A stretch of DNA of 38,653 nt from Bacillota bacterium. Lineage in GTDB: Bacteria; Bacillota; UBA4882; UBA8346. The stretch lies in contig JAKOTQ010000024.1 in the NCBI GenBank assembly GCA_029776205.1, positions 1-38,653 of the forward strand, read 5' to 3'. The position numbers and the translations under genes were made by a program. Shown here piece by piece: positions 1-8,473 of the stretch (its first letter is position 1; each line of letters opens with the position of its first letter). The notes below the pieces were generated by a model. The model ran no database searches. It saw nothing but the letters and a program-made list of their open reading frames with translations, and was not told the origin of the DNA.

Positions 1-171
1 GAGGCTGTCCACTGGAGACATTTTCAAACCCGCGAGGAAGCTCGTCAAGCTATCTTTGCATATACGGAAGGATTTTATAACACGCGTCGCATCCAAAAAC
101 GTTTGGGTTATCTTAGCCCCATCGAATGGCTTAATTGCTATCATGAACTGGTTTCAGAAAGTGTCGCTTAA
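1..171 (+). mobile_element. IS3-family transposase OrfB, C-terminal fragment (5' end outside window)
   Basis: The frame is open from base 1 to a TAA at 169-171 and encodes the last 56 residues of a DDE integrase. The tail contains FYNTRRIQKRLGYLSPIEW, which closely matches the C-terminal integrase end of IS3-family (IS150/IS51-like) OrfB proteins, normally written as YN-RR-H--LGY-SP-E. The N-terminal domain and most of the catalytic core lie to the left of the window, so integrity cannot be judged. The stop is followed within a few bases by a probable terminal inverted repeat, so this is the right end of an insertion sequence. Confidence 0.88.
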
Positions 172-177
172 TGAAAT

Positions 178-201
178 GTCCGGAAAAGTGTTGACTTCCC
201 A
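178..201 (+). repeat. Probable right terminal inverted repeat of the IS3-family element
   Basis: Immediately after the transposase stop the sequence runs from TGTCCGGAAAAG to GTTGACTTCCCA. Read on the other strand it begins TGGGAAGTCAAC, the usual TG...CA style of IS3-family ends. The left repeat is outside the window, so the exact boundary and any target duplication cannot be confirmed. Confidence 0.55.
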
Positions 202-215
202 TACTTTGTATTGTT

Positions 216-251
216 AAAAAACCACTAAGGATGATACCTTAGTGGTTTTTT
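216..251. terminator. Strong bidirectional intrinsic terminator
   Basis: A perfect 15-bp stem (arms 216-230 and 237-251, core ACCACTAAGG / CCTTAGTGGT) has a 6-nt loop. It carries an A-tract on the left and a T-tract on the right, so it can stop transcription on both strands. It separates the IS element from the kinase operon. Confidence 0.85.
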
Positions 252-327
252 AGAGTTGATTAAAAATATAAATGATATCTATGTTTGCGTTGAATTGCCA
301 GAGTTGTCATTCGGGGGGAGGATTTTG

Positions 328-780
328 GTGTTAATCAACCTTTTATTGTCATTATTGCTTTTCATTACGTATCATTTGGCCTTAACATATGTTGGAGCGA
401 GAGTGCGCTTCTTAAAAACCATCCTTCCTTCATTGTTTCTGGGATTGTCAGCATTTCTCATTCGAACGGTCTTTCAAGCGCCTCCTGTCATTTACAGCAC
501 TTCGATAGTGGTGATTTGTGCAGTTTTAATGTTCCTTTTTAACAAAATTGATTACTTATCAAGCATTATCGGCTCTATCCTAAGTTTTACGACCTTTATC
601 GTCAGCAGCCTGTTGATAGCCTGTCCGATAATGGTAACTCTAGGTTTTGAAGTTCCGAGAGAAACCAAAGGCTTACCGTGGATATTGATTAATTTAGCTG
701 AATTTGCTGTACCGACTATTGTTATTTTCATACTGAAGACCTGTAAATTTAATCTTGCAAAATATTTGCGAAACATATAG
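328..780 (+). CDS. Polytopic membrane protein paired with a GHKL kinase
   Basis: This is a very hydrophobic protein of about 150 residues with four to five predicted membrane segments and short loops. I place the start at GTG 328 because GGGGGAGG sits 6 nt upstream (TTG 325 is also possible). The frame extends back to a TTG at 256 that has no binding site and lies against the terminator. The stop is only 15 nt before the sensor kinase, so the two are almost certainly co-transcribed. I do not recognise the family. It may supply the sensing membrane part for the kinase, which has only two membrane segments of its own. It lacks the His/Cys protease signature expected of AgrB. Its role is inferred from context only. 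Confidence 0.6.
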   Translation: MLINLLLSLLLFITYHLALTYVGARVRFLKTILPSLFLGLSAFLIRTVFQAPPVIYSTSIVVICAVLMFLFNKIDYLSSIIGSILSFTTFIVSSLLIACPIMVTLGFEVPRETKGLPWILINLAEFAVPTIVIFILKTCKFNLAKYLRNI

Positions 781-795
781 AACAGGAGTCCTCCG

Positions 796-1659
796 TTGAA
801 ACAGTTATACTTTTTAAAAGCATTTCTTTGCATACTCATTTGCATATTTACCATGCTGCTGTTTGAATTATCCATTTTTGAACAGTTGAATCGGACCATT
901 TACTTTTCCTTCATGGCATGTATATTTTTTATTCTCATTTTGTGGGTGTTAAGCATTTGGTTTTTTTACAAATTTGCTATGGTAGTCAACGAAGAAAGAA
1001 TCGCCCGGGAGACTGACCAATTTCAGTTGGAAGAAAGCCGTAAACTGGTACAAACCCTTCAATCCCAACGGCATGATTATCGCAATCAACTCCAGGTTAT
1101 TCGCGTATTAGCCCAGTTTAATAAAAATAGTGAAATCATTAAATACATTGACGATTATATTTCGCTGGCAAATGTATCGGCAGCTGCATCCTCCCGTATC
1201 AATAACTCAGCTATCTCTGCCTTGTATTTAGTTTATGAAACGGAAGCCCGTGATAAAGGAATTAAAATGACCATCGATTCCGACATCGATTTTACTCATT
1301 TTAAATATTCTCCGTCAAAGGTCACCCGGATTATCGGCAATATCATCCGTAATGCCATTGAATGCTTGGAGGAGATCAACCGTCAGGACAGGGAAATTCA
1401 AATTACCATGTGGGAAGCCAATGACTATTATGTGATCAGTATCTGGAATAATGGAGACCCGATTCCGGAGACACATATAGAACGTATCTTTTTACCCGGT
1501 TTTTCGACAAAAAACAGTTCCGGACTGAGACTTGGAATCGTAAAAGAACTGGTTCAAGAATTGGGTGGAAATATTTCAGTCGTCAGTCAAGTCGAATTTG
1601 GAACCGAATTTAAAATTACATTGCCTCGAACCAAACCGAACAGCCTTTCGACCGCATGA
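796..1659 (+). CDS. GHKL/Spo0B-type sensor histidine kinase
   Basis: This 287-residue protein has two N-terminal membrane segments (about residues 8-28 and 38-60) and then a short coiled linker. A Spo0B/AgrC-type dimerisation helix carries the motif RHDYRNQLQVI, with H93 as the likely phospho-acceptor. A GHKL ATPase domain follows: N-box at residues 182-189 (NIIRNAIE), G1 box NNGDPIP at 218-224, and a G2 region GLRLG at 243-247, where an Arg sits in the usual GxGxG-like stretch. The start is TTG 796, with AGGAG 8 nt upstream. It lies 15 nt after a membrane protein, its probable sensing partner. No response regulator is present in the window, so the phosphorelay target is unknown. The fold is clear; the signal is not. 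Confidence 0.85.
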   Translation: MKQLYFLKAFLCILICIFTMLLFELSIFEQLNRTIYFSFMACIFFILILWVLSIWFFYKFAMVVNEERIARETDQFQLEESRKLVQTLQSQRHDYRNQLQVIRVLAQFNKNSEIIKYIDDYISLANVSAAASSRINNSAISALYLVYETEARDKGIKMTIDSDIDFTHFKYSPSKVTRIIGNIIRNAIECLEEINRQDREIQITMWEANDYYVISIWNNGDPIPETHIERIFLPGFSTKNSSGLRLGIVKELVQELGGNISVVSQVEFGTEFKITLPRTKPNSLSTA

Positions 1660-1750
1660 TTTAAAGTCAATTTTCTTATTCAAAAGAGAAATACGTTATT
1701 AAGTGAAGTTTTCGTTTCTATAAAGGAATTAAAATAAATATTGTCGAAGA

Positions 1751-1779
1751 ATGATGGGATAAACCCATTTATTTTTTTT
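1751..1779 (+). terminator. Weak hairpin plus T-run before mutS
   Basis: A 5-bp stem ATGGG/CCCAT (1754-1768) is followed by TTTATTTTTTTT, which ends at the mutS ribosome binding site. It could be a weak terminator for the kinase operon or an attenuator in the mutS leader. The stem is short, so the call is tentative. Confidence 0.35.
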
Positions 1780-1795
1780 GAGGTGTATTAAACTT

Positions 1796-4432
1796 ATGGC
1801 CAAAACCACTCCAATGATCGAACAATACTTGGCGATTAAAAAAGAATATCAAGATTGTATTCTGTTTTTTCGCTTAGGTGATTTTTATGAAATGTTTTTT
1901 GAGGATGCCGTGATTGCCTCCAAAGAATTGGAAATCGTATTAACGTCACGGGAGAACAGCTCCGAACGCATCCCTATGTGTGGCGTGCCGTATCACTCCG
2001 TATCCAGTTATCTGGGGCGTTTATTAAATAAAGGGTATAAAGTAGCCATCTGTGAACAAGTGGAAGATCCGAAAGCAGCTAAGGGTATTGTGAAACGGGA
2101 GGTCGTTCGGGTCATTACCCCCGGAACCATTATTGAAGATCAGCTGCTGCAAGAGAAATCCAATAATTATCTTGCAGCGATCACCCAATATGAACACCAT
2201 TTAGGTTTTGCTTATGTAGATATCTCAACCGGTGAATTTAAAGCGACTCAATTTCCCAAACATCAGCATACATTATTGGCTGCCGAATTAACCCGGGTCC
2301 GTCCGGCTGAAATATACATATGCGAAAATGATGCTGAAACTTTACAGGAAATTCTGAAGCGGACAGAAAGCATGATCACTCACGGTGAACCCCATAATTT
2401 CAATTATGATCAGACCTATCGTGAATTGCAGGATCATTTCCAGGTGCAAAATCTCAGGTCTTTCGGGTGTGAAGAGTTACGGGCAGCCACGATCGCTGCC
2501 GGAGCCATTTTGTTTTATTTAAAATCAACGCAAAAAAATACCTTATATCATTTACGGCATTTAACCACCTATGAGACTGGGGATTATATGGCGTTGGATC
2601 CGGCAACCCGTCGTAATCTGGAACTCACCAAAAATATCCGAAGTGGAGAAACTGCCGGAAGCCTGTTAGCTGTATTAGATTTAACCGTAACTTCGATGGG
2701 TGCACGAACCCTGCGCAATTGGATTGAACAGCCCTTATCCAAACTGGACCACATTTTGGAACGCCAGGAAGCTGTCGCTGATTTTGTCGCCAATCTCGAA
2801 TTACGGGAGATGATGCGGGAAGCTCTTAAAAGCACCTATGATCTGCAACGAATTTTAAGCAAATTATCCGGCAATTCCGCCAATGCCCGGGATTTGCTGG
2901 CTCTCCGCAACACTTTACAAGTCTTGCCCGAGATAAAAGGGTTGATTCGCCGTTGTCCGTCGAAAAAATTGCAGGAGTTGGAGAAAAACCTATTACCGCT
3001 TTCGGACCTTACCGACTTATTGGAGCGAGCTTTGGAGGATAACCCGCCCCTCACATTGAAAGAAGGAGGGATGATCCGGGAATCTTTCGATCCGGAATTG
3101 CAAAAATTATTGAATGCAGCCAGCCGCGGGAAACAATGGGTGGCTGAGTTGGAACAAGCTGAACGGGAACGGACCGGCATTAAATCGCTGAAAGTCGCTT
3201 ACAATCAAGTATTCGGTTACTATATCGAAGTTACCAAAGCCAATCTCGATCTTGTTCCGTCAGATTATATCCGAAAGCAAACGCTGGCCAATTGCGAACG
3301 TTTTATCAATCAGCAACTTAAAGAATATGAAGACCTGATCCTCAATGCCCATGATAAAAGTATAGCCTTGGAATATCAAATCTTTATGAGCATTCGGGAT
3401 GAAGTTTTAAAGCAAATCGACAGTTTGCAAACGAATGCTATGATCTTGGCCGAACTGGATGCTCTCAATGCCTTAGCGGAAGTTGCCACCCGTTATCATT
3501 ATGTTCGGCCGGAGTTTACGGATACCGGAGAAATCCAGATTATCGACGGCCGTCATCCGGTAGTCGAACGGATGTTGCCTTCCGGTACGTTTGTTCCCAA
3601 TGATACGTTTTTGGATTTAAATGAATATCGCGAACAAATCATCACCGGTCCCAATATGGCCGGTAAATCCACCTATATGCGGCAAGTGGCTTTGATCGTT
3701 CTAATGGCTCATATCGGAAGTTATGTTCCAGCAAAACGCTGTGTCCTTTCTCCGGTAGACCGTATTTTCACCCGCGTGGGCGCTTCCGACGATTTGGCCA
3801 CCGGACAAAGTACTTTTATGGTTGAGATGAATGAAGTGGCTTACATCTTAAACCATGCTACCCGCCAGTCCTTTATTATCCTGGATGAAATCGGCCGTGG
3901 AACCAGTACCTTTGACGGTCTAAGCATTGCCTGGGCAGTTATCGAATTTCTAAACAATCCGAACCGGATTGGTGCTAAAACTTTAGTTGCGACCCATTAT
4001 CATGAATTGACCGTTCTCGAAGACAAGCTGAAGGGCGTTAAAAACTATCATGTAGCTGTAGAACGAAACGGTTCCGAGATTATCTTTTTACGAAAAATCA
4101 TGCCCGGCAGTGCTGCCCAAAGTTATGGTATTGAAGTAGCGGCTTTGGCAGGCTTACCAGCAGAAGTTACAGATCGGGCCAGGGAAATATTGAAAAGCCT
4201 AGAAAAAAATGAAGTGCTGGAATTTAAGGAAATCCAAAAAAAAGAAGAGGCTCAAACTGCTCAATCTGTTCAATCCGTCCAATCTGTCCAACCTGTTCAA
4301 CAATTGGCACTCTTTGAAACAGCACACAACCAAATTATCGATCAGCTACGTGCGGTGGATTTGGCCTCAACGACTCCATTGCAGGCTTTAAACTTACTAT
4401 ATCAATGGCAACAGGAACTCAGGAAAAATTGA
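1796..4432 (+). CDS. mutS: DNA mismatch repair protein MutS
   Basis: MutS binds mismatches and small loops and recruits MutL. At 878 residues it has the usual full length. The mismatch-reading Phe-X-Glu is F30-Y31-E32 (GDFYEMF). The Walker A motif is GPNMAGKST near residue 618, and the Walker B/signature region reads ILDEIGRGTSTFDG. ATG 1796 has GAGGTG 10 nt upstream and gives the standard N-terminus MAKTTPMIEQY; an in-frame TTG at 1778 has no such site. Near the C-terminus a run of Gln-Ser-Val repeats, encoded by a 9-bp tandem repeat, leads straight into QLALF (residues 836-840), a match to the sliding-clamp binding motif QLxLF. It is followed by mutL 56 nt downstream, so this is a classic mutSL operon. 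Confidence 0.98.
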   Translation: MAKTTPMIEQYLAIKKEYQDCILFFRLGDFYEMFFEDAVIASKELEIVLTSRENSSERIPMCGVPYHSVSSYLGRLLNKGYKVAICEQVEDPKAAKGIVKREVVRVITPGTIIEDQLLQEKSNNYLAAITQYEHHLGFAYVDISTGEFKATQFPKHQHTLLAAELTRVRPAEIYICENDAETLQEILKRTESMITHGEPHNFNYDQTYRELQDHFQVQNLRSFGCEELRAATIAAGAILFYLKSTQKNTLYHLRHLTTYETGDYMALDPATRRNLELTKNIRSGETAGSLLAVLDLTVTSMGARTLRNWIEQPLSKLDHILERQEAVADFVANLELREMMREALKSTYDLQRILSKLSGNSANARDLLALRNTLQVLPEIKGLIRRCPSKKLQELEKNLLPLSDLTDLLERALEDNPPLTLKEGGMIRESFDPELQKLLNAASRGKQWVAELEQAERERTGIKSLKVAYNQVFGYYIEVTKANLDLVPSDYIRKQTLANCERFINQQLKEYEDLILNAHDKSIALEYQIFMSIRDEVLKQIDSLQTNAMILAELDALNALAEVATRYHYVRPEFTDTGEIQIIDGRHPVVERMLPSGTFVPNDTFLDLNEYREQIITGPNMAGKSTYMRQVALIVLMAHIGSYVPAKRCVLSPVDRIFTRVGASDDLATGQSTFMVEMNEVAYILNHATRQSFIILDEIGRGTSTFDGLSIAWAVIEFLNNPNRIGAKTLVATHYHELTVLEDKLKGVKNYHVAVERNGSEIIFLRKIMPGSAAQSYGIEVAALAGLPAEVTDRAREILKSLEKNEVLEFKEIQKKEEAQTAQSVQSVQSVQPVQQLALFETAHNQIIDQLRAVDLASTTPLQALNLLYQWQQELRKN
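4253..4297 (+). repeat. Five tandem 9-bp repeats inside mutS
   Basis: Five units of the form CAATCTGTY lie in tandem: CAAACTGCT, CAATCTGTT, CAATCCGTC, CAATCTGTC, CAACCTGTT. They encode the (Q-S/T/P-V/A) linker just before the clamp-binding motif. The unit is a multiple of three, so gain or loss of copies would alter linker length without a frameshift. Confidence 0.85.
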
Positions 4433-4488
4433 TATGACACAATTCTCATCTTATTTAACTGATATTCGAAAACAGGAGGTGGGTTCCC

Positions 4489-6306
4489 ATGAAAGTCCAT
4501 CGGCTTGATGAACAGACCATCAACAAAATAGCTGCCGGTGAAATTATCGAGCGTCCAGCTTCAGTTGTCAAAGAATTGGTTGAAAATTCGATCGATGCCG
4601 GAGCAACCCGAATCGAAATCGAAATTAAAAACGGAGGACGCCAGCTGATAAAAGTCGTAGATAACGGATGTGGTATGGAGCAGGAGGATGCCGTCCTGGC
4701 TATCGAGCGCCACGCAACCAGTAAAATCATGCAAGTGGAAGATCTTCTTAATTTATATACGTTGGGCTTTCGTGGTGAAGCATTACCATCTATCGCTTCC
4801 GTGTCGACCTTTTCATTAATTACTAAACCTGCCTCTGCTGATTTCGGAACGTTGATCGAATGTAAAGGAGGCATTCTGCAAAAAGTCAAAAGTATCGGTG
4901 CCCCGGAAGGTACCAGTATCTCGGTCCAGGATCTTTTTTATAACACACCGGCACGACTCAAGTACTTAAAATCCATCCCGACAGAGAGTGGATATATCAA
5001 TGAAATTGTCACCCGGCTGGCTTTAAGTCATCCTGAAATCAGTTTTCAACTGAAACATCAGGATTACGATATGTTATTTACCCCGGGAAACGGCCGCTTG
5101 GAAGACACCGTTATTTCGCTGTTTGGCACGGAAATACACAGGGAAATGATCCCGATAGCAATGGAAGATCGTCATCTGAAAATCACCGGTTTTTACGGGA
5201 AACCCTCTATTGCCCGGACCAACCGAAAATACGAAATCTTTTACATTAACGGCCGTCATGTCAATAGCCGCATTTTAAGCTCTGCCGTGGAAAAGGCTTA
5301 TCATACTTTACTGCCGATCGCCCGTTATCCGTTTGTTATATTATTTATCGAACTTCCCCGCGACTGGGTGGATGTCAATGTCCACCCCACCAAACTTGAA
5401 GTTCGGTTTGCCAATGAATCCGATATATATAAAGCTGTTTATCATCTCATTCATAATTCACTGAAAGAACATTCCTTAATTTCGGAATGGATTAATCCGG
5501 ATGATGCCGTGTCTCTTTCCCGCATTGCAACCGAAACAACTGTACCGTTAAAATCGGAAGTACCGGCCACTTCAGCAACACCGGCGGCAAATCTGGATCT
5601 GAACTATCAGGTTTATCATGATATCTATGCAGTTAAAGAAGAAGTGTCATCCGTCCAAGAACCTGTAGCGTCAGAGAATACGCTTCATGTCGTACCGACG
5701 ATTCCCGACATACCGCCGGAGAAATCTTACCGCAATTGGTATGTCTATCCAAAAACCGTTCAAAATACCTACATTATTGTCCAGGACGAACAAGGTCTAT
5801 TGTTTGTTGACCAACATGCTGCCCATGAACGGGTGTTATTTGAACGGTTTTTTACAAAAACTCAGGAATTATTAGGAACCCAGGCATTGTTAATTCCGGA
5901 AACGGTTACGCTAAATTACACCCAATACAAAATCATCTCGGAACGTATGTCTCTCTTCAACGGTTTGGGATTTGATCTTGAAGCCTTTGGGGGAAAAACT
6001 CTTATTATTCGAGGTGTTCCCTTGACATTGGCCAATATGGACCATACCCAAATAATTTTCGATTTGTTAGAAGAATATGCCAACTTTAAAACCTTTAAAA
6101 GTCCTTCCGAAATTAAAGAGGCCTTTTTGATTACCATGGCATGCCGTGCAGCTGTGAAAGCCGGGGACAAACTGGATGTCCTGGAATGTGAAAACTTGAT
6201 TAAAGACCTTTTCCGGTGCGAAAATCCATATACTTGTCCCCATGGACGGCCAACTATCTTTCGAATGAGTTATGATGAATTAGGAAAGAAATTTTTGAGG
6301 CGATAA
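4489..6306 (+). CDS. mutL: DNA mismatch repair endonuclease MutL
   Basis: MutL is the ATP-dependent matchmaker of mismatch repair, and here it also carries the nicking endonuclease typical of organisms without MutH. The N-terminal GHKL ATPase is clear: ELVENSIDAGA and GFRGEALPSIASVS. The C-terminal domain has the metal-binding motif DQHAxxExxxxE at residues 441-452, an ACRAAVKAGD box and CPHGRPT near the end, the full set of endonuclease motifs. A segment QALLIP resembles the clamp-interacting Q-x-x-x-P region of Bacillus MutL. It has 605 residues and starts at ATG 4489 behind AGGAGGTG. The stop abuts the miaA start with no gap, which implies translational coupling. Confidence 0.98.
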   Translation: MKVHRLDEQTINKIAAGEIIERPASVVKELVENSIDAGATRIEIEIKNGGRQLIKVVDNGCGMEQEDAVLAIERHATSKIMQVEDLLNLYTLGFRGEALPSIASVSTFSLITKPASADFGTLIECKGGILQKVKSIGAPEGTSISVQDLFYNTPARLKYLKSIPTESGYINEIVTRLALSHPEISFQLKHQDYDMLFTPGNGRLEDTVISLFGTEIHREMIPIAMEDRHLKITGFYGKPSIARTNRKYEIFYINGRHVNSRILSSAVEKAYHTLLPIARYPFVILFIELPRDWVDVNVHPTKLEVRFANESDIYKAVYHLIHNSLKEHSLISEWINPDDAVSLSRIATETTVPLKSEVPATSATPAANLDLNYQVYHDIYAVKEEVSSVQEPVASENTLHVVPTIPDIPPEKSYRNWYVYPKTVQNTYIIVQDEQGLLFVDQHAAHERVLFERFFTKTQELLGTQALLIPETVTLNYTQYKIISERMSLFNGLGFDLEAFGGKTLIIRGVPLTLANMDHTQIIFDLLEEYANFKTFKSPSEIKEAFLITMACRAAVKAGDKLDVLECENLIKDLFRCENPYTCPHGRPTIFRMSYDELGKKFLRR

Positions 6307-7233
6307 ATGGAACGACCGATTATCATCATTGCCGGACCTACGGCTGTCGGAAAAACTGATTTTGCCATCTGGCTTGCCGAACAGTTGAATACCGAAATCA
6401 TTTCAGCCGACTCGATGCAGGTTTATAAATATATGGACATTGGTACCGCCAAACCAGATGCTCCCCAACAACAACGGGTCAAACACCATTTGATCGATTT
6501 GGTCCGTCCGGATCAAAGCTTTTCGGTTGCTGATTATCAACAGTTATTCGATAAGACCGTTGACGATTTCAAGCAGAAAGGCCGGATACCATTAGTCGTC
6601 GGAGGGACTGGTCTTTATATCCGCGCATCGATTCAATCCTTTGCCTTGGATAACTCGGCTCAACCCGATCCGGAGCTCCGCCATCGTTATAAAGAACTTC
6701 TCCAAACTTATGGCAACGAATATCTCCATCGAAAGCTGACTGAAGTTGATCCCGAAGCAGCTGCACGTATTCATCCCAATGACGCAGTAAGGATCATTCG
6801 AGCGCTGGAAGTATTTGAATTAACCGGAACTCCCATTTCCAAACTTCAAACTAAACATGGTTTGAAATATCCGGTGATCTATATTTTCTTAGATCGGAAT
6901 CGGGAGGAATTATACGACCGGATCAACCGTCGGGTGGAACTCATGCTGGAACAGGGTCTCCTGGAAGAGGTGAAATCCCTTTTAAACATGGGCTTTTCTG
7001 CTGATTTAAAACCAATGCAAGGCTTAGGCTATAAACAGTTGGTTGATTATTTGGAAAATCGACTGACATTCGACGAAGCCATTGATCAGATGAAGCAAAA
7101 AACCCGAAATTATGCCAAACGGCAAATTACCTGGTTTAAAAGAGAACCTCTTGATTATTCCGTCAACCTTTCTGGAAAAAAAGAGGAATTTTATTATGAG
7201 ATATTGAACTATATTGAAGGTAGATTGGGCTGA
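6307..7233 (+). CDS. miaA: tRNA dimethylallyltransferase MiaA
   Basis: MiaA transfers a dimethylallyl group to A37 of tRNAs that read codons starting with U, an early step toward ms2i6A. The 308-residue protein shows the P-loop GPTAVGKT (residues 10-17), the substrate motif SADSMQVYKYMDIGTAKP and the KRQITWFKRE segment close to the C-terminus. It begins directly after the mutL stop and has no spacer or independent promoter, so it depends on the mutSL transcript. The order mutL-miaA-hfq is widely conserved in Bacillota and Proteobacteria. Confidence 0.97.
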   Translation: MERPIIIIAGPTAVGKTDFAIWLAEQLNTEIISADSMQVYKYMDIGTAKPDAPQQQRVKHHLIDLVRPDQSFSVADYQQLFDKTVDDFKQKGRIPLVVGGTGLYIRASIQSFALDNSAQPDPELRHRYKELLQTYGNEYLHRKLTEVDPEAAARIHPNDAVRIIRALEVFELTGTPISKLQTKHGLKYPVIYIFLDRNREELYDRINRRVELMLEQGLLEEVKSLLNMGFSADLKPMQGLGYKQLVDYLENRLTFDEAIDQMKQKTRNYAKRQITWFKREPLDYSVNLSGKKEEFYYEILNYIEGRLG

Positions 7234-7282
7234 AATGTCGAATAAGATCAGTGGGAATTTGTTCAGTGGAGGGAATTAAATT

Positions 7283-7525
7283 ATGAATAAACCGATCATC
7301 AATTTGCAGGATGCTTTTTTAAATCAAGTTCGTAAAGAAGGCACTGCTGTGACCATTTTTTTGGTCAATGGTTTTCAACTCCGCGGTTTAGTCAAAGGCT
7401 TTGATAACTTCACCATCATTCTGGACAGTGAAGGGAAACAACAAATGGTTTATAAACACGCAGTTTCTACCATAATACCGGTAAAACCCCTTCCTGAGTT
7501 TGCTGCTGAAAAAAGAGAGGAATAA
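7283..7525 (+). CDS. hfq: RNA chaperone Hfq
   Basis: This 80-residue Sm-like hexameric RNA chaperone promotes pairing of small RNAs with mRNAs. The Sm1 region ([15 protein letters not shown] to [15 protein letters not shown]) and the Sm2 motif YKHAVSTI are intact. There is almost no C-terminal tail, as is usual in Gram-positive Hfq. ATG 7283 is preceded by GTGGAGGG. It follows miaA by 49 nt and is followed at once by a strong terminator, so it closes the mutS-mutL-miaA-hfq unit. Confidence 0.97.
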   Translation: MNKPIINLQDAFLNQVRKEGTAVTIFLVNGFQLRGLVKGFDNFTIILDSEGKQQMVYKHAVSTIIPVKPLPEFAAEKREE

Positions 7526-7547
7526 AGACCCTCACGGGTCTTTTTTT
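7524..7547 (+). terminator. Intrinsic terminator after hfq
   Basis: The stem AAAGACCC/GGGTCTTT with loop TCAC is followed by a T-run. The left arm begins within the hfq stop codon. Confidence 0.88.
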
Positions 7548-7603
7548 ATGGCCATTATAATTTCAGGGAAACGATAGATGTAATAGATAAGGGAGTGATA
7601 ATG

Positions 7604-8443
7604 ATGCGTTTCACCAAGATGCATGGCCTTGGCAACGATTATATTTATATCAACTGTTTTAATCAGACCGTCCACCATCCGGAAGCCTTGGCGGTCGCGA
7701 TGAGTGATCGCCATTTTGGTATCGGGGGAGACGGGATCGTTTTAATTCTCCCTTCGGATAAAGCTGACGCCAGGATGCGGATGTTTAACGCCGACGGAAG
7801 TGAAGCAGAAATGTGTGGTAATGCCATTCGCTGCGTTGGAAAGTACCTCTATGATCACGGGCTGGTTCGTAAAAATGAGGTAACCATTGAAACTTTGGCA
7901 GGGATAAAATATCTTTCCCTCAATGTCCATCATGACCGGGTGGAAACGGTCACCGTGGATATGGGAGAGCCGATTCTCGAAGGGTTGAAGATTCCGGTAA
8001 ATGTCGATATGACACCGGTAATCGACCAACCCATTCAAACAGAAAGGTCTGAGTACCGCTTCACTGCCGTTTCCATGGGAAATCCACATTGTGTCATCTT
8101 TGTGCCGAAGATTACCGATACCATGGTATGGGAGGATGGAGCTTCTATCGAGGTCAATCCGCTATTCCCGCGGAAAGTCAATGTGGAATTTGTTACCGTA
8201 AACTCGGAGACAGACCTGAGCATGCGCGTTTGGGAACGGGGGAGCGGAGAGACTATGGCTTGTGGGACTGGCGCTTGTGCCGTTTTGGTTGCTGCGGTTC
8301 TCAATCAAAAAACAAAGCCCGAGGCTACCGTTCATTTGCTAGGTGGCGATCTTCAGATCCGCTGGGATCCTGAAACCCGTCATGTATTCATGACCGGACC
8401 GGCAACCGAAGTTTTCCATGGCGAGTGGCCGGATGAACCTTGA
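7604..8443 (+). CDS. dapF: Diaminopimelate epimerase DapF
   Basis: DapF converts LL- to meso-diaminopimelate for lysine and peptidoglycan synthesis. Both catalytic cysteines are present: C71 in EMCGNAIRC and C220 in MACGTGACA. The N-terminal signature KMHGLGNDY is intact. I choose ATG 7604 (MRFTKMHGLG) with GGGAGTG about 6-8 nt upstream; ATG 7601 and GTG 7595 are in frame just before it. It sits right behind the hfq terminator with little room for a promoter, so it may rely partly on readthrough. pheA follows after a 30-nt gap, making an amino-acid biosynthesis pair. Confidence 0.97.
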   Translation: MRFTKMHGLGNDYIYINCFNQTVHHPEALAVAMSDRHFGIGGDGIVLILPSDKADARMRMFNADGSEAEMCGNAIRCVGKYLYDHGLVRKNEVTIETLAGIKYLSLNVHHDRVETVTVDMGEPILEGLKIPVNVDMTPVIDQPIQTERSEYRFTAVSMGNPHCVIFVPKITDTMVWEDGASIEVNPLFPRKVNVEFVTVNSETDLSMRVWERGSGETMACGTGACAVLVAAVLNQKTKPEATVHLLGGDLQIRWDPETRHVFMTGPATEVFHGEWPDEP

Positions 8444-8473
8444 GTTAATATTCATGAGAAAGGGCTGACCAGT

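Noticed and set aside
328-780. AgrB-like peptide processing protein of a quorum-sensing system
   Set aside because: No His/Cys protease pair in the expected arrangement and no small precursor peptide gene nearby.
2836-3180. Long antisense reading frame opposite mutS
   Set aside because: It lies wholly within a certain gene, has no binding site and no recognisable protein features. The same applies to similar frames opposite the ClC gene (15530-15886), mutL and priA.
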